A stretch of 64,000 nucleotides of DNA from CAVVYA01 sp963752345 (GTDB lineage: Bacteria; Pseudomonadota; Alphaproteobacteria; SMXQ01), in contig CAVVYA010000006.1 of the NCBI GenBank assembly GCA_963752345.1, positions 186,001 through 250,000 of the forward strand, given 5' to 3'. The stretch's first letter is position 1, and every line of letters begins with the position of its first letter. Positions 29,464-40,429 of the stretch are shown piece after piece. The translations under genes and the position numbers were made by a program. The notes under the pieces are model-generated. The model was not told the origin of the DNA, ran no database searches, and saw nothing but the letters and a program-made list of their open reading frames with translations.

Positions 29464-30505
29464 ATGAGTACCGCCCAGGCTCGCCGTCAGCTCGATGAGC
29501 TCTGGTTACGGGGAATTCAATTTCTCGGTACCCGGACCGCGATCATGGGCGGCGCCATGACCTGGGTATCGGAGCGCAACCTGGTCTCGGCGATCTCCAA
29601 CGGCGGCGGCTTCGGCGTGCTCGCTTGCGGCGCCATGCCGCCCGACAAGCTCGCCGAGGAGATCCGCGGCACCTTCGCGCTCACCGGACAAGCCGTTCGG
29701 CGTCAATCTCATCGTCATGCATCCGCAGCTCGCCGACCTGGTCGAGGTCTGCATCGCCGAGAAGGTTTCCCATGTGGTGCTGGCCGGCGGCGTGCCGGCC
29801 GCCCAGGTCATCGCCCGGCTCAAGGATGCCGGCCGCAAGGTGATCTGCTTCGCGCCCGCCCTGGTCATTGCCAAGCGTCTGGTCAATCATGGCGCGGACG
29901 CCATCGTCATCGAGGGCATGGAAGCGGGCGGCCATATCGGCCCGGTCACGACCAGTGTGCTGGCGCAGGAAATCCTGCCGGCGCTGCGCGAGGTGCCGGT
30001 CTTCGTCGCCGGCGGCATCGGCCGCGGCGAGGCCATTATCGCCTATCTCGAAATGGGCGCCGCCGGCGTGCAGCTCGGCACCCGCTTCGTCTGCGCCCAC
30101 GAATCGATCGCGCACCCCAAATTCAAGCAGGCGTTCATCCGCGCCAATGCGCGCGACGCCGTGCCCTCCGTGCAGCTCGATCCGCTGTTTCCGGTCATTC
30201 CGGTGCGCGCGCTCGGCAACAAGGCGACCCAGCGCTTCACCGAAACCCAGCGTGAGGTGATCGCACTCTACCGCGAGGGCAAGCTCGACCAGAAGGAAGC
30301 CCAGCTCAAGATCGAGCATTTCTGGGCGGGCGCGCTGCGCCGCGCCGTTGTCGAGGGCGACGTGGAGAGCGGCTCCCTGATGGCCGGGCAGAGCGTCGGC
30401 ATGGTGACCCGCGAGCAGCCGACCGCGGAGATCATCGACGAGCTTGTCGAACAGGCCGTCGCCGCGCTGGTGGCGCGGCATCAGCCGACCAGGGCCGCGG
30501 AATAA
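29464..30505 (+). CDS. Nitronate monooxygenase (2-nitropropane dioxygenase family), frameshifted
   Basis: An FMN-dependent TIM-barrel enzyme. It starts MSTAQARRQLDELWLRG, contains FLGTRTAIMGGAMTWVSERNLVSAISNGGGFGVLA, and continues after a frameshift near 29685 as DKPFGVNLIVMHPQLADLV, then IVIEGMEAGGHIG and PVFVAGGIGRGEAIIAYL with the phosphate-binding pattern. Corrected length is about 346 residues. The family oxidises nitronates, but many members are of unknown role. It begins 2 bp after the lysC stop and its TAA overlaps the ptsP ATG by one base, so the three genes look like one operon. Confidence 0.87.
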
Positions 30506-32781
30506 TGCAATCCCACCCCGCCAACTCCGCCGGCGGGCCGCGTCAGCTTCTGCGCCGCCTGCGCGATGTCATGGCCGACACCGCCTCGGCGCAGGAACGG
30601 CTCGACCATGTGGTGAAGATCATCGCCGCCGATATGGTCGCCGAAGTGTGCTCGATCTACGTGCGGCGCGCCGGCGAGATGCTCGAGCTGTTCGCCACCG
30701 AAGGCCTCAATCCGACCGCCGTCCACCGCACCCGGCTGCGCATGGGTGAAGGCCTCGTCGGCAATATCGCGGCGCACGCCCGGCCGCTCAGTTTGTCCGA
30801 TGCGCAAGCCCATCCCGATTTCGCCTACCGCCCGGAAACCGGCGAGGAAATCTATCATTCGCTGATGGGCGTGCCGATTTTGCGCGGCGGGCGCGTGGTC
30901 GGCGTGCTGGTCATTCAGAACCGAACTCAGCGCCAATACAGCGAGGAGGAGCAGGAGGCGATGCAGATCGTCGCCATGGTGCTCGCCGAGCTGGTGGCGA
31001 GCGGCGAGCTGGTCCGTCCGGAAGAGCGTGTCCCGTCCGAAGGCAACGCGCTGCTGCCGGTGCGCCTCGAAGGCGTGCGGCTCAATCCCGGATTCGCCAT
31101 GGGCCTCGCGGTGCTGCACGAGCCCAACATCATCATCCGCCAAGTCGTCGCCGAGGACACGGATCTCGAGCTCAAGCGTCTCGACGCGGCGGTCGACAGC
31201 ATGCATACCGCGCTCGATTCGCTGCTCGCCTCGGCCAAGATCGTCCAGTCGGACGAGCAGCGCGAGGTGCTCGAGGCCTATCGCATGATCGCCGCCGATT
31301 CGGGCTGGCTCAACCGCATCGCCGACGCCATCCGCACCGGCCTGACGGCGGAGGCGGCGGTGCAGCAGATCCGCGAGGCGACGCGCGCCCGCATGAGCCA
31401 GGTGACCGACCTCTACCTGCGCGAGCGGCTCGACGACCTCGAGGCGCTCGCCGTGCGCCTCATTCTTTATCTTTCAGGCGACAAGGATCAGGCGCCCGAC
31501 ACGCCGTTGCCCGACAATGCAATTCTGGTCGCGCGCAACATGGGTCCGGCGGAACTGCTCGATTACGACATCCAGAAATTGCGCGCCCTGGTGCTCGAAG
31601 AGGGTTCGCCGACGGCCCATGTCTGCGTCGTGGCGCGCGCGCTCGACCTGCCGGTCATCGGCCTGGTCAAGGATGCCCTGCGCCGGGTCGAGGCGCTCGA
31701 TTCGGTGATGGTCGACGCCGACACCGGCACGCTCTACATCCGGCCGAGCGAGGATATCCAGCAGGCCTTCGCCGAGAACATCCGGGTGCGCGCCGAGCGC
31801 CGGCAGTCTTACGCCGCCTTGCGCGACGAGCCTGCCATCACCATCGACGGCGCGCGGGTTTCGCTCAACATCAACGCGGGGCTCGAAATCGACGTCGCCC
31901 ATCTCGACGACACCGGCGCCGACGGGATCGGTCTCTACCGCACCGAAATTCCCTTCATGGTGCGGGCGGAATATCCCGACGTCGAGGCGCAGACCGAGCT
32001 CTACGCGCGCATCTTCGAGCGCGCCAAAAACCGCCCGGTGGTGTTCCGCACCCTCGATGTCGGCGGCGACAAGCTGCTGCCCTATTTCGACGACGTGCAC
32101 GACGAGAATCCGGCCATGGGCTGGCGCGCCATCCGCATCGCGCTCGACCGCCCGGCAATGTTGCGCCAGCAGGTGCGCGCGCTGGTGCGCGCCGCCAATG
32201 GGCGTCCGCTGCGCGTGATGTTTCCGATGGTCGCCGAGGTCGCCGAATTCATCCGCGCCCGGCGCATCCTCGATATGGAGCTGACGCGCGAAAAGCAGCG
32301 CGGCGGCAAGGTCCCCGAGCAGGTCATGGTCGGCGCCATGCTCGAGGTGCCGGCGCTGCTGTGGCAGCTCGACGCGCTGCTGAAGGTTGTCGATTTTCTG
32401 TCGGTCGGCTCGAACGATCTGATGCAGTTTCTGTTCGCCACCGACCGCGCCAATCCGCGCATCGCCGAGCGTTACGACGTGCTGTGCCCCGCGGTGCTGA
32501 CCGTGCTCGGCCAATTGGCGACCCGTTGCGCGTCGGCGGACGTGCCGCTGTCGCTGTGCGGCGAGATGGCGGGCCGGCCGCTCGAAGCCATGGCTCTGAT
32601 CGGCCTCGGCTACCGCAGCCTGTCGATGTCGCCGCTGTCGGTCGGCCCGGTGAAGACCATGATCCGCAGCCTCGACCTCGAGGGTCTGCGCCATTATCTC
32701 GATTCCCTGTTCAACTTGGCCGACGCCAGCCTGCGCGACAAACTGCGGGCGTTTGCCCGCGACCACGATGTGGCGATTTGA
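30505..32781 (+). CDS. ptsP: PTS-Ntr enzyme I (phosphoenolpyruvate-protein phosphotransferase with GAF domain)
   Basis: PtsP starts the nitrogen-related phosphotransfer chain PtsP-NPr-EIIANtr. The 758-residue protein has an N-terminal GAF domain (about 15-165; LDHVVKIIAADMVAEVCSIYV through GVPILRGGRVVGVLVIQN). The enzyme I core follows, with the phosphorylated His372 in GSPTAHVCVVARAL, GIGLYRTEIPFMVR, VVFRTLDVGGDKLLPYF and the C-terminal PEP-binding FLSVGSNDLMQFLFATDR and PLSLCGEMAGRP. In E. coli the GAF domain senses glutamine. The lysC-ptsP adjacency is typical of Alphaproteobacteria. Length and motifs are complete. Confidence 0.95.
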   Translation: MQSHPANSAGGPRQLLRRLRDVMADTASAQERLDHVVKIIAADMVAEVCSIYVRRAGEMLELFATEGLNPTAVHRTRLRMGEGLVGNIAAHARPLSLSDAQAHPDFAYRPETGEEIYHSLMGVPILRGGRVVGVLVIQNRTQRQYSEEEQEAMQIVAMVLAELVASGELVRPEERVPSEGNALLPVRLEGVRLNPGFAMGLAVLHEPNIIIRQVVAEDTDLELKRLDAAVDSMHTALDSLLASAKIVQSDEQREVLEAYRMIAADSGWLNRIADAIRTGLTAEAAVQQIREATRARMSQVTDLYLRERLDDLEALAVRLILYLSGDKDQAPDTPLPDNAILVARNMGPAELLDYDIQKLRALVLEEGSPTAHVCVVARALDLPVIGLVKDALRRVEALDSVMVDADTGTLYIRPSEDIQQAFAENIRVRAERRQSYAALRDEPAITIDGARVSLNINAGLEIDVAHLDDTGADGIGLYRTEIPFMVRAEYPDVEAQTELYARIFERAKNRPVVFRTLDVGGDKLLPYFDDVHDENPAMGWRAIRIALDRPAMLRQQVRALVRAANGRPLRVMFPMVAEVAEFIRARRILDMELTREKQRGGKVPEQVMVGAMLEVPALLWQLDALLKVVDFLSVGSNDLMQFLFATDRANPRIAERYDVLCPAVLTVLGQLATRCASADVPLSLCGEMAGRPLEAMALIGLGYRSLSMSPLSVGPVKTMIRSLDLEGLRHYLDSLFNLADASLRDKLRAFARDHDVAI

Positions 32782-32894
32782 TCACAATCGGCACGGCCCC
32801 GCAGATACGTGGGATTTTCTTGCGCCATCGTTGAATTGTTGGAATAAAATAAGCGAGTTAGCAGGCTTCTAGCGGACTCAGGTTCCAGGACAGC

Positions 32895-34050
32895 ATGACA
32901 GACCATGATCGCGATAGAGGTCCCAGGGGTTCAGAGCGTCTGGTGGCGGAACAGCGTCGGAAGAAGAGCCGTCTGTTCGCTATGGCGTCGGTCTCCCACA
33001 GCGATCTCAGCGAACGAATGATGATGGGCGCGACGCAGCAATCGATCGGCGCCGATCTCCGTGCCGTCCGCATGGCCCGCGGTGAAAGCATCGCCGACGT
33101 GGCGCACCAGCTGCGCCTGCGCGAAAGCTATATCGAGGCGATCGAAAGCGGCAATTTCGAAGTGCTTCCCGGCGTCACCTACGCCATCGGTTTCCTGCGC
33201 TCCTACGCCCGCTATCTGCGGCTCGACGCCGACGATCTGATCCAGCGCTTCAAGGAAGAGGTGTCGGACATCACGCCGCCCGCCGACCTCGCCTTTCTTG
33301 AGCCGGTTTCCGAAAGCCGCGTGCCGCGCGGCGGCTTGGTGGTGCTCGCCGTGCTGCTGGCGGTGGCGGCCTACGGCGGCTGGTACTATCTCAGCACGCG
33401 CGATCTCACGGTCGCCGATCTGGTGCCCGCGGTGCCCGAGCAGTTCAGCAACGTGATGACCGCGCCGGATCGGCCGGGGCCACAGCCGCAGCCGTCCGAG
33501 CTGGGCGAACTCGTGCCGCCGGGGCCGGGTGACGATGCCACCGAATCCTCGGCCGCCGATTCGACCGTAGATGGTGGCGTGCCCGCGCGCCCCGAGCGCT
33601 TGGGCAGTGGCGGCGTGGCTGATGAGGTGCCGCCGCCGCTCGCCGCTAGTCCGGAGGCCACCCCTAGGATGGCACCCGGTATTCCGGCTGTGCCGCCGGT
33701 CGCCAGTACCCGGCGAGTCCGCGGGGCGCGCCGATGGCGGCTCGGCCGAAGGCCCACGGGTTTATGGCGAGGGCAACACGGGGTCTCGCATCACGTTGCG
33801 GGCGGGCGGCGAAAGCTGGATCCAGGTGCGCGCGTCCGACGACACCCTGCTGATGACGCGAACCTTGCGGCCCGGAGACAGCTACCGGGTGCCCAATCAG
33901 TCCGGCCTCAAGCTGATGACAGGCAATGCCGGCGCGCTCGATATCCTGGTCGATGGCGAGTCGGCGCCGGCCATCGGCGCGATGGGCGCGGTGAAACGCA
34001 ACGTCATGCTCGAACCGGACCGCTTGAAAGCCGGCACGGCCGCCAATTAG
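32895..34050 (+). CDS. RodZ-like protein (HTH, membrane helix, DUF4115), frameshifted
   Basis: The N-terminus is a Cro/cI-type helix-turn-helix (IGADLRAVRMARGESIADVAHQLRLRESYIEAIESGNFE, in part). It is followed by GVTYAIGFLRSYARYLRLD, a single membrane helix (GLVVLAVLLAVAAYGGWYYL), a long Pro/Gly-rich periplasmic linker, and a DUF4115 domain (GSRITLRAGGESWIQVRASDD; GDSYRVPNQSGLKLMTGNAGALDILVDG). This is the RodZ architecture, linking MreB to cell-shape control. The frame shifts near 33710 in the low-complexity linker; the corrected end is 34050, about 385 residues. Alphaproteobacterial relatives beside ispG usually carry this annotation. Confidence 0.83.
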
Positions 34051-34265
34051 CCCGCCCGGTGTTGGGTTAAAGCCGCGTTCCGGCCGCCTTTTGAGCCCTG
34101 TGCATCGGCCGCAAGCCCTTGATCCGCCCGGTTAACGACTACACTTTAGAGATATCGCGCGATGCGCTATAAACTCGCGCGACAATGGTTACGTCCCCAC
34201 CCGGCGGAACATCCGGTTCCGCGCGCCGCAGGCGTGGTGGGACCGACCCCCGAAGGAAGTTTTGC

Positions 34266-35417
34266 ATGAGCGTTCGCCCCTATCGCGATATCGCGCGCCG
34301 CAAGAGCCGCCAGATCCATGTCGGCAAGGTGGCGGTGGGCGGCGATGCGCCGATCACCGTGCAATCGATGACCAATACGCTGACCACCGACGTGGCGGCG
34401 ACCGTGGCGCAGATCAAGCAGCTCGAAGCGGCCGGCGCCGACATCGTGCGCGTTTCGTGCCCCGATCAGGAATCTTCGCTCGCGCTCAAGGATATCGTCC
34501 GCCAGGTGACGGTGCCGATCGTCGCCGACATCCATTTCCACTATAAGCGCGCCATCGAGGCCGCCGAATCGGGTGCCGCCTGCCTGCGCATCAATCCCGG
34601 CAACATCGGCTCTGCCGATCGCGTGCGCGACGTGGTCAAGGCGGCGCGCGACCACGGCTGCTCGATGCGCATCGGCGTCAATGCCGGCTCGCTCGAGCGC
34701 GAGCTGCTGGAGAAATACGGCGAGCCGTGCCCCGAGGCGATGATCGAGAGCGCGCTCAACCACATGAAGATTCTCGAGGACAACGACTTCTTCGAATTCA
34801 AGGTCAGCGTCAAGGCGTCCGACGTGTTCCTCGCGGTCGCCGCCTACCAGGGCCTCGCCGAGGCCTGCGACTATCCGCTCCACCTCGGCATCACCGAAGC
34901 CGGCGGCCTGCGCACGGGCACGGTGAAATCGGCCATCGGCATGGGCATGCTGCTATGGGCCGGCATCGGCGACACCATCCGGGTCTCGCTGTCGGCCGAT
35001 CCGGTGGAGGAAATCTACGCCGGGTTCGAAATCCTCAAAGGGCTCAACCTGCGCCACCGCGGCGTCAACGTGATCGCCTGTCCGTCCTGCGCGCGCCAGC
35101 AATACGACGTCATCAGGACCGTCGAGACCCTGGAGAAGCGCCTGAGCCACATCACCACGCCGATGACGGTGTCGGTGATCGGCTGCGTCGTCAACGGTCC
35201 GGGCGAGGCGCGCGAGACCGATATCGGCCTGACCGGCGGCGGCTCCAACACCCACATGGTCTATGTCAACGGCTTGCCCGATCACAAGATCAAGGACCAG
35301 GACATCGTCGACCATCTGGTCGAGATGATCGAGAAGAAGGCCGCGGCGATCGAAGCTGCGAAGGCCGCCGAAACGGCGCAGGCCGCGCCGGCGTCGCCCG
35401 CGCGCGCCGCGTCGTGA
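34266..35417 (+). CDS. ispG: 4-hydroxy-3-methylbut-2-en-1-yl diphosphate synthase
   Basis: IspG (GcpE) reduces MEcPP to HMBPP in the non-mevalonate isoprenoid pathway using a [4Fe-4S] cluster. The 383-residue protein starts MSVRPYRDIARRKSRQIHVG, with VAVGGDAPITVQSMTNTLT, VPIVADIHFHYKRAI and CLRINPGNIG. The cluster ligands are CPSCARQ and CVVNGPGEA. A strong GAAGGAAG ribosome site precedes ATG 34266. An Ala/Lys-rich tail extends the C-terminus. It follows the RodZ-like gene, the usual order in this class. Confidence 0.96.
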   Translation: MSVRPYRDIARRKSRQIHVGKVAVGGDAPITVQSMTNTLTTDVAATVAQIKQLEAAGADIVRVSCPDQESSLALKDIVRQVTVPIVADIHFHYKRAIEAAESGAACLRINPGNIGSADRVRDVVKAARDHGCSMRIGVNAGSLERELLEKYGEPCPEAMIESALNHMKILEDNDFFEFKVSVKASDVFLAVAAYQGLAEACDYPLHLGITEAGGLRTGTVKSAIGMGMLLWAGIGDTIRVSLSADPVEEIYAGFEILKGLNLRHRGVNVIACPSCARQQYDVIRTVETLEKRLSHITTPMTVSVIGCVVNGPGEARETDIGLTGGGSNTHMVYVNGLPDHKIKDQDIVDHLVEMIEKKAAAIEAAKAAETAQAAPASPARAAS

Positions 35418-35445
35418 CCTCGACCATGCCGCTGCAATTTCCCCG

Positions 35446-35533
35446 CCACCCCGACCCTCCCCCGCAAGGGGGGAGGGAACAACAGGGATCATCGTCTGAC
35501 TCCCGCCCCCTCGACGGGGGAGGGTCGGGGTGG
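35446..35533. repeat. Palindromic intergenic repeat, copy 1
   Basis: CCACCCCGACCCTCCCCC (35446-35463) is exactly inverted at 35516-35533, an 18-bp perfect inverted repeat with a 52-nt spacer. Inside, each arm can instead form its own small hairpin: 35455-35463 with 35469-35477 (9 bp), and CCCCC at 35506-35510 with GGGGG at 35516-35520. Its core (CCCTCCCCCGCAAGGGGG) recurs at about 46.86 kb. It lies between ispG and hisS and looks like a dispersed REP-like element. Confidence 0.8.
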
Positions 35534-35625
35534 GGGTGACATCCTGAGCGCCGCCAACATTTGCCTCACGGCAAGCGGGGCCGCGTACCTTTCCCACACT
35601 CAGCACTAGCGGCTGGAGACAAGCC

Positions 35626-36870
35626 TTGCCCTCGCTTCAGCCCGTTCGCGGCACGCATGACCTGATGCCCGAAGACGCCCGACGCCATCGTCACATCGTG
35701 AGCACGGCGCGCGAGGTTTCCTCGCGCTTCGGCTTCGAGGAAGTGGCGACGCCGATTTTCGAATTCACCGACGTGTTCAAGCGCACGCTCGGCGACACGT
35801 CCGATATCGTGACGAAGGAGATGTATACCTTCGCCGACCGTTCGGGCGACGAGCTGACCCTGCGCCCCGAAGGCACGGCGGGCATCGCGCGCGCCGTGAT
35901 CTCCGGCGGGCTGACCCAGAACCTGCCGCTCAAGTTCTTCTACAGCGGCCCGATGTTCCGCCATGAGCGGCCGCAGAAGGGCCGCCAGCGCCAGTTCCAC
36001 CAGATCGGCGTCGAGCTGCTCGGCGTCGCCGGCCCGCTCGGCGATATCGAGACCATCGCCGTCGGCGCCCAGGTGCTCGATGCGCTCGGCATCCTCGCCA
36101 AGACCGTGCTCGAAATCAACACGCTGGGCGACAAGGAAAGCCGCGACGCCTATCGCGCCGTGCTGGTGACCTATTTCGGCGGCCATCTCGACGAGCTGTC
36201 GGAAGACAGCCGCAACCGGCTCGAGCGCAATCCGCTGCGCATTCTCGATTCGAAGGACGAGGGCGACAGGCGCATCGTCGCCGGGGCGCCGTCCTTTGCC
36301 GACTATCTGACGCCGGCGGCGAGCGACTTCTTCGCCAAGGTGCGCGCCGGGCTCGACGCGCTCGGCATCGCGCACACGGTCAATCCGCGCCTGGTGCGCG
36401 GTCTCGACTACTATTGCCACACCGCGTTCGAATTCATCACCGATGCGCTCGGCGCCCAGGGCACCGTGCTCGCCGGCGGCCGCTACGACGGCCTGATCGG
36501 CATGATGGGCGGGCCGGAGACGCCGGGCGTCGGCTGGGCGGCGGGCATCGAGCGCTTGGCCATGCTGATCGGCGAACCGCCGGCAGCGCCGCGCCCGATC
36601 GCCATCGTGCCCATCGGCAACGCCGCGGAGACGGCGGCGCTGACGCTGGCGCATGGGTTGCGCCGCGCCGGCTGCACGGTCGATCTCGGCTATAGCGGAA
36701 ACCTGAGCAAACGTATGAAGCGGGCCAACAAGCTCAATGCGCGCTACGCGGTCATCCTCGGCGACGACGAACTGCAGCGCGGCACGGCGACCTTGCGCGA
36801 CCTCGATTCGGGCGAGCAGGAGGCGATCCCCCTGCCTCAACTGCAGGACCGGCTCGCCCCCGCGCGATAG
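35626..36870 (+). CDS. hisS: Histidyl-tRNA synthetase
   Basis: The class II synthetase attaches histidine to tRNA-His. The 414-residue protein starts at TTG 35626 with LQPVRGTHDLMPED. It shows motif 2 (FYSGPMFRHERPQKGRQRQFHQIG, in part), the His-specific GLDYYCHTAFEF and GGRYDGLIGMMGG, motif 3 (GWAAGIERLAML) and a C-terminal anticodon-binding domain (APRPIAIVPIGNAAETAAL onward). Length is standard. The rare TTG start is supported because no better start precedes the conserved sequence. Confidence 0.96.
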   Translation: MPSLQPVRGTHDLMPEDARRHRHIVSTAREVSSRFGFEEVATPIFEFTDVFKRTLGDTSDIVTKEMYTFADRSGDELTLRPEGTAGIARAVISGGLTQNLPLKFFYSGPMFRHERPQKGRQRQFHQIGVELLGVAGPLGDIETIAVGAQVLDALGILAKTVLEINTLGDKESRDAYRAVLVTYFGGHLDELSEDSRNRLERNPLRILDSKDEGDRRIVAGAPSFADYLTPAASDFFAKVRAGLDALGIAHTVNPRLVRGLDYYCHTAFEFITDALGAQGTVLAGGRYDGLIGMMGGPETPGVGWAAGIERLAMLIGEPPAAPRPIAIVPIGNAAETAALTLAHGLRRAGCTVDLGYSGNLSKRMKRANKLNARYAVILGDDELQRGTATLRDLDSGEQEAIPLPQLQDRLAPAR

Positions 36871-36874
36871 CGTC

Positions 36875-38206
36875 ATGGCGGTCGCTCCGCCGATCGATCA
36901 GTCTTCCGCGCCGGTCGCATCGCCGGTCGCCTTCGCCGTCGGCGTCAATCACCGCACGGCGCCGCCCGATCTGCGCGACCGGCTCTATATCGGCGAAGAG
37001 GCGATGGCGGAATTTCTCGCCAGCCTGCGCCGGGCCGGCATGACCCAGGCCATCGCGCTGTCGACCTGCGACCGCACGGAGATCATCGGCGTCCACGGCG
37101 ATGCCGCCGCCGCCGTGCGGATCGGTGCGGCGGAATTGGCGCGCATCGGCGGCTTCACGGCCCAGACCCTGGCCGGGCATCTGCTGGTGCTGCAGGGCGA
37201 GCCGGCGGTCGAGCATCTGTTCGCCGTTGCCGCGTCGCTCGACAGCGTCGTGGTGGGCGAGCCGCAGGTGCTGGGCCAGGTGCGCGAGGCCTATCGGCTG
37301 GCGGGCGACGCCGGCCTTGTCGAAGGCGAACTCGACCGTCTGATGCAGGCGGCATTCGCCGCCGCCAAGCGGGTGCGCAACGAAACCGCCATCGGCCGGC
37401 GCTCGATTTCCATGGCCACCGTGGCGCTGCAGACCGCGCGTGAGGTCCACGGCGCGCTCGACCGCTGCGCCGCGCTGTTCATCGGCGCCGGCGAGATGGG
37501 CGAGCTGCTGGCCGCAAGGATGCGCGAGGCCGGCATCGGCCGGCTCGCCGTCGCCGACAGCCTGGCGCTGCGCGCCCAGGCGACGGCGCGCCGTCTCGGC
37601 GCCCAGATCGTGCCGTTCGACGATCTGGCGACGGCGCTGGCGGATGCCGATATCGTGCTGAGCGCGCTCGGTCATGGCACGGTGGTGATCGATGCGCCCT
37701 TGATGCGCGCCACTTTGCGCCGCCGCCGCCAGCGTCCGGTGTTTCTCATCGACGCGGCGGTGCCCGGCGATATCGCGCCGGCGGTGAATGAACTCGACGA
37801 GGCGTTTCTCTATAATCTCGACGATCTCGAGCGCATCGCCCAGGAAGGCCGCGAGCAGCGCCGGCAGGAAGCGGACCAGGGCTGGGCGATTCTGCGGGAA
37901 GCCGTGGCTGCCTATGGGCGTGATATCGCCGCGCGTGGGGTGGTGCCGAGCTTGGCCGCCCTGCGCGCGACGTTCGAATCGGCGCGCATCAGGCTGCTGG
38001 CGGAGCAGCCGGGCCTGTCGGCCGAGGAGGCCACCCGGCTGCTGATCAACCGGTTGCTGCATCGCCCGACGGAAGCGCTGCGCCAGGCCGTGGCCGAGGG
38101 TGGTGATCGCGCGGCGCTGGAATCGCTGCTCGCCAGATTGTTCGATTTTGACGGAATGGACGGAACGGCGCGCGACGGCGCGGCCGACCGTGACAAGAGT
38201 GAGTGA
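36875..38206 (+). CDS. hemA: Glutamyl-tRNA reductase
   Basis: HemA (C5 pathway) reduces glutamyl-tRNA to glutamate-1-semialdehyde for tetrapyrroles. The 443-residue protein has GVNHRTAPPDLRDRL, the catalytic cysteine in ALSTCDRTEII (the canonical form is STCNRTE), VVVGEPQVLGQVREAY, the NADPH-binding LFIGAGEMGELLAARM, and NELDEAFLYNLDDLERIA. A C-terminal dimerisation helix follows. Its presence indicates the C5 route; many Alphaproteobacteria use ALA synthase instead. It starts 4 bp after hisS and ends 12 bp before prfA, pointing to one transcript. Confidence 0.93.
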   Translation: MAVAPPIDQSSAPVASPVAFAVGVNHRTAPPDLRDRLYIGEEAMAEFLASLRRAGMTQAIALSTCDRTEIIGVHGDAAAAVRIGAAELARIGGFTAQTLAGHLLVLQGEPAVEHLFAVAASLDSVVVGEPQVLGQVREAYRLAGDAGLVEGELDRLMQAAFAAAKRVRNETAIGRRSISMATVALQTAREVHGALDRCAALFIGAGEMGELLAARMREAGIGRLAVADSLALRAQATARRLGAQIVPFDDLATALADADIVLSALGHGTVVIDAPLMRATLRRRRQRPVFLIDAAVPGDIAPAVNELDEAFLYNLDDLERIAQEGREQRRQEADQGWAILREAVAAYGRDIAARGVVPSLAALRATFESARIRLLAEQPGLSAEEATRLLINRLLHRPTEALRQAVAEGGDRAALESLLARLFDFDGMDGTARDGAADRDKSE

Positions 38207-38218
38207 GGAGAAGACACC

Positions 38219-39295
<1,077 letters not shown>

Positions 39296-39316
39296 ACCGT
39301 CGGCGGCTCGGCCGCG

Positions 39317-40177
39317 ATGATCACGCTGGACCAGGCTCTGGCGACCGCCGCCGCGCGACTGAACGCCGCCGGCGTGCCGGAAGCCCGGCTCGAGGCCCGC
39401 GTGCTGGCCGCCGCCGCGCTCGGCGTGACGCGCGAGGCGATGCTGGCCCATGGCGATGCTGTCGTGGATGCTCCGGCCGCGGCGCGTCTGGCTGGCTACG
39501 TCACTCGGCGGGCGGCGGGGGAGCCGACGGCGCGCATTCTCGGCCGCAAGGAATTCTGGAGCCTGGAGTTCGAGCTCACGGCCGATACCCTGGTGCCGCG
39601 GCCGGAGACCGAGACGCTGGTCGAAGCGGCGCTGGCCAGCGTGACCGAGCGCGGCGCGGCGCCCTCCGTGCTCGACCTCGGCACCGGCACGGGTTGCCTG
39701 CTGCTGGCATTGCTGTCGGAGCTGTCGAACGCGCGCGGACTCGGCGTCGATCTCAATCCGGGTGCCGTGGCGGTCGCCCAGCGCAACGCCACGAGGCTCG
39801 GCCTCGCCGACCGGGCGAGCTTTGTCAGCGGCGACTTCGCGACGACGCCCACCGACCACCCGTTCGATATCGTCTTGAGCAACCCGCCCTATATCCGCGA
39901 TGGAGATATCGCCGGTCTGTCGCGCGAAGTGGCGCGCTTCGAGCCACGCTTGGCGCTCTCCGGTGGGCACGATGGGCTGGCGGCTTATCGCGTCCTGGGC
40001 GCGCGCCTGCCGCGCTTGCTCGCGCCTTCGGGCATGGCCTTTCTGGAGATCGGGCAGGGGCAGGAGACGGCGGTGGCGCGGATCATGGCGGCCGCGGAGC
40101 TCACCGTGGCAGCCGAGTTCCGCGATTTGGCCGGAATTGTACGGTGTCTGGCCATCCGGCGCCCGCCCGCTGCGTGA
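39317..40177 (+). CDS. prmC: Peptide chain release factor N5-glutamine methyltransferase
   Basis: PrmC (HemK) methylates the glutamine of the GGQ motif in release factors. The 286-residue protein has an N-terminal helical domain (ALATAAARLNAAGVPEARLEARVLAAAALG) and the catalytic motifs VLDLGTGTGCLLLALL, the substrate-binding DIVLSNPPYIRDGD (NPPY) and LVPRPETETLVEAAL. Pairing with prfA is conserved across bacteria. Confidence 0.96.
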   Translation: MITLDQALATAAARLNAAGVPEARLEARVLAAAALGVTREAMLAHGDAVVDAPAAARLAGYVTRRAAGEPTARILGRKEFWSLEFELTADTLVPRPETETLVEAALASVTERGAAPSVLDLGTGTGCLLLALLSELSNARGLGVDLNPGAVAVAQRNATRLGLADRASFVSGDFATTPTDHPFDIVLSNPPYIRDGDIAGLSREVARFEPRLALSGGHDGLAAYRVLGARLPRLLAPSGMAFLEIGQGQETAVARIMAAAELTVAAEFRDLAGIVRCLAIRRPPAA

Positions 40178-40429
40178 AAAAAACCGTTAAGGTCAAGGAA
40201 TTAATGGCAAAAAAAAGAGTTGGAAAGCCGCTCAAAGCCGACTAGGTTTGGTGTGGGTTTTCGGCGTCCAACGCCGATGCCCCGCCACCCCAATAAAGTC
40301 GTCCGTTTCTCGGCAGGCCCGCAAGGACAAGCCATCCAGGGCCGCAGGCCAGGACGCAGGAACACGCGGTCCAATGGACGGCAGCGAAATGGGTAGGATG
40401 GCTAAAAACAAACAGCGAAACATGACGGT
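40178..40429. other. Gap between prmC and DUF4167 gene
   Basis: A 252-bp region is locally AT-richer at its start, with A-runs around 40178-40220. A 13-codon frame (MAKKRVGKPLKAD, 40204-40245) is present but too short to support as a gene. It may include the promoter of the DUF4167 gene. No convincing terminator hairpin is visible. Confidence 0.35.

Noticed and set aside
40204..40245. 13-codon frame MAKKRVGKPLKAD
   Set aside because: Too short to support and with no context; it could be a leader peptide, but no regulatory hairpins accompany it.
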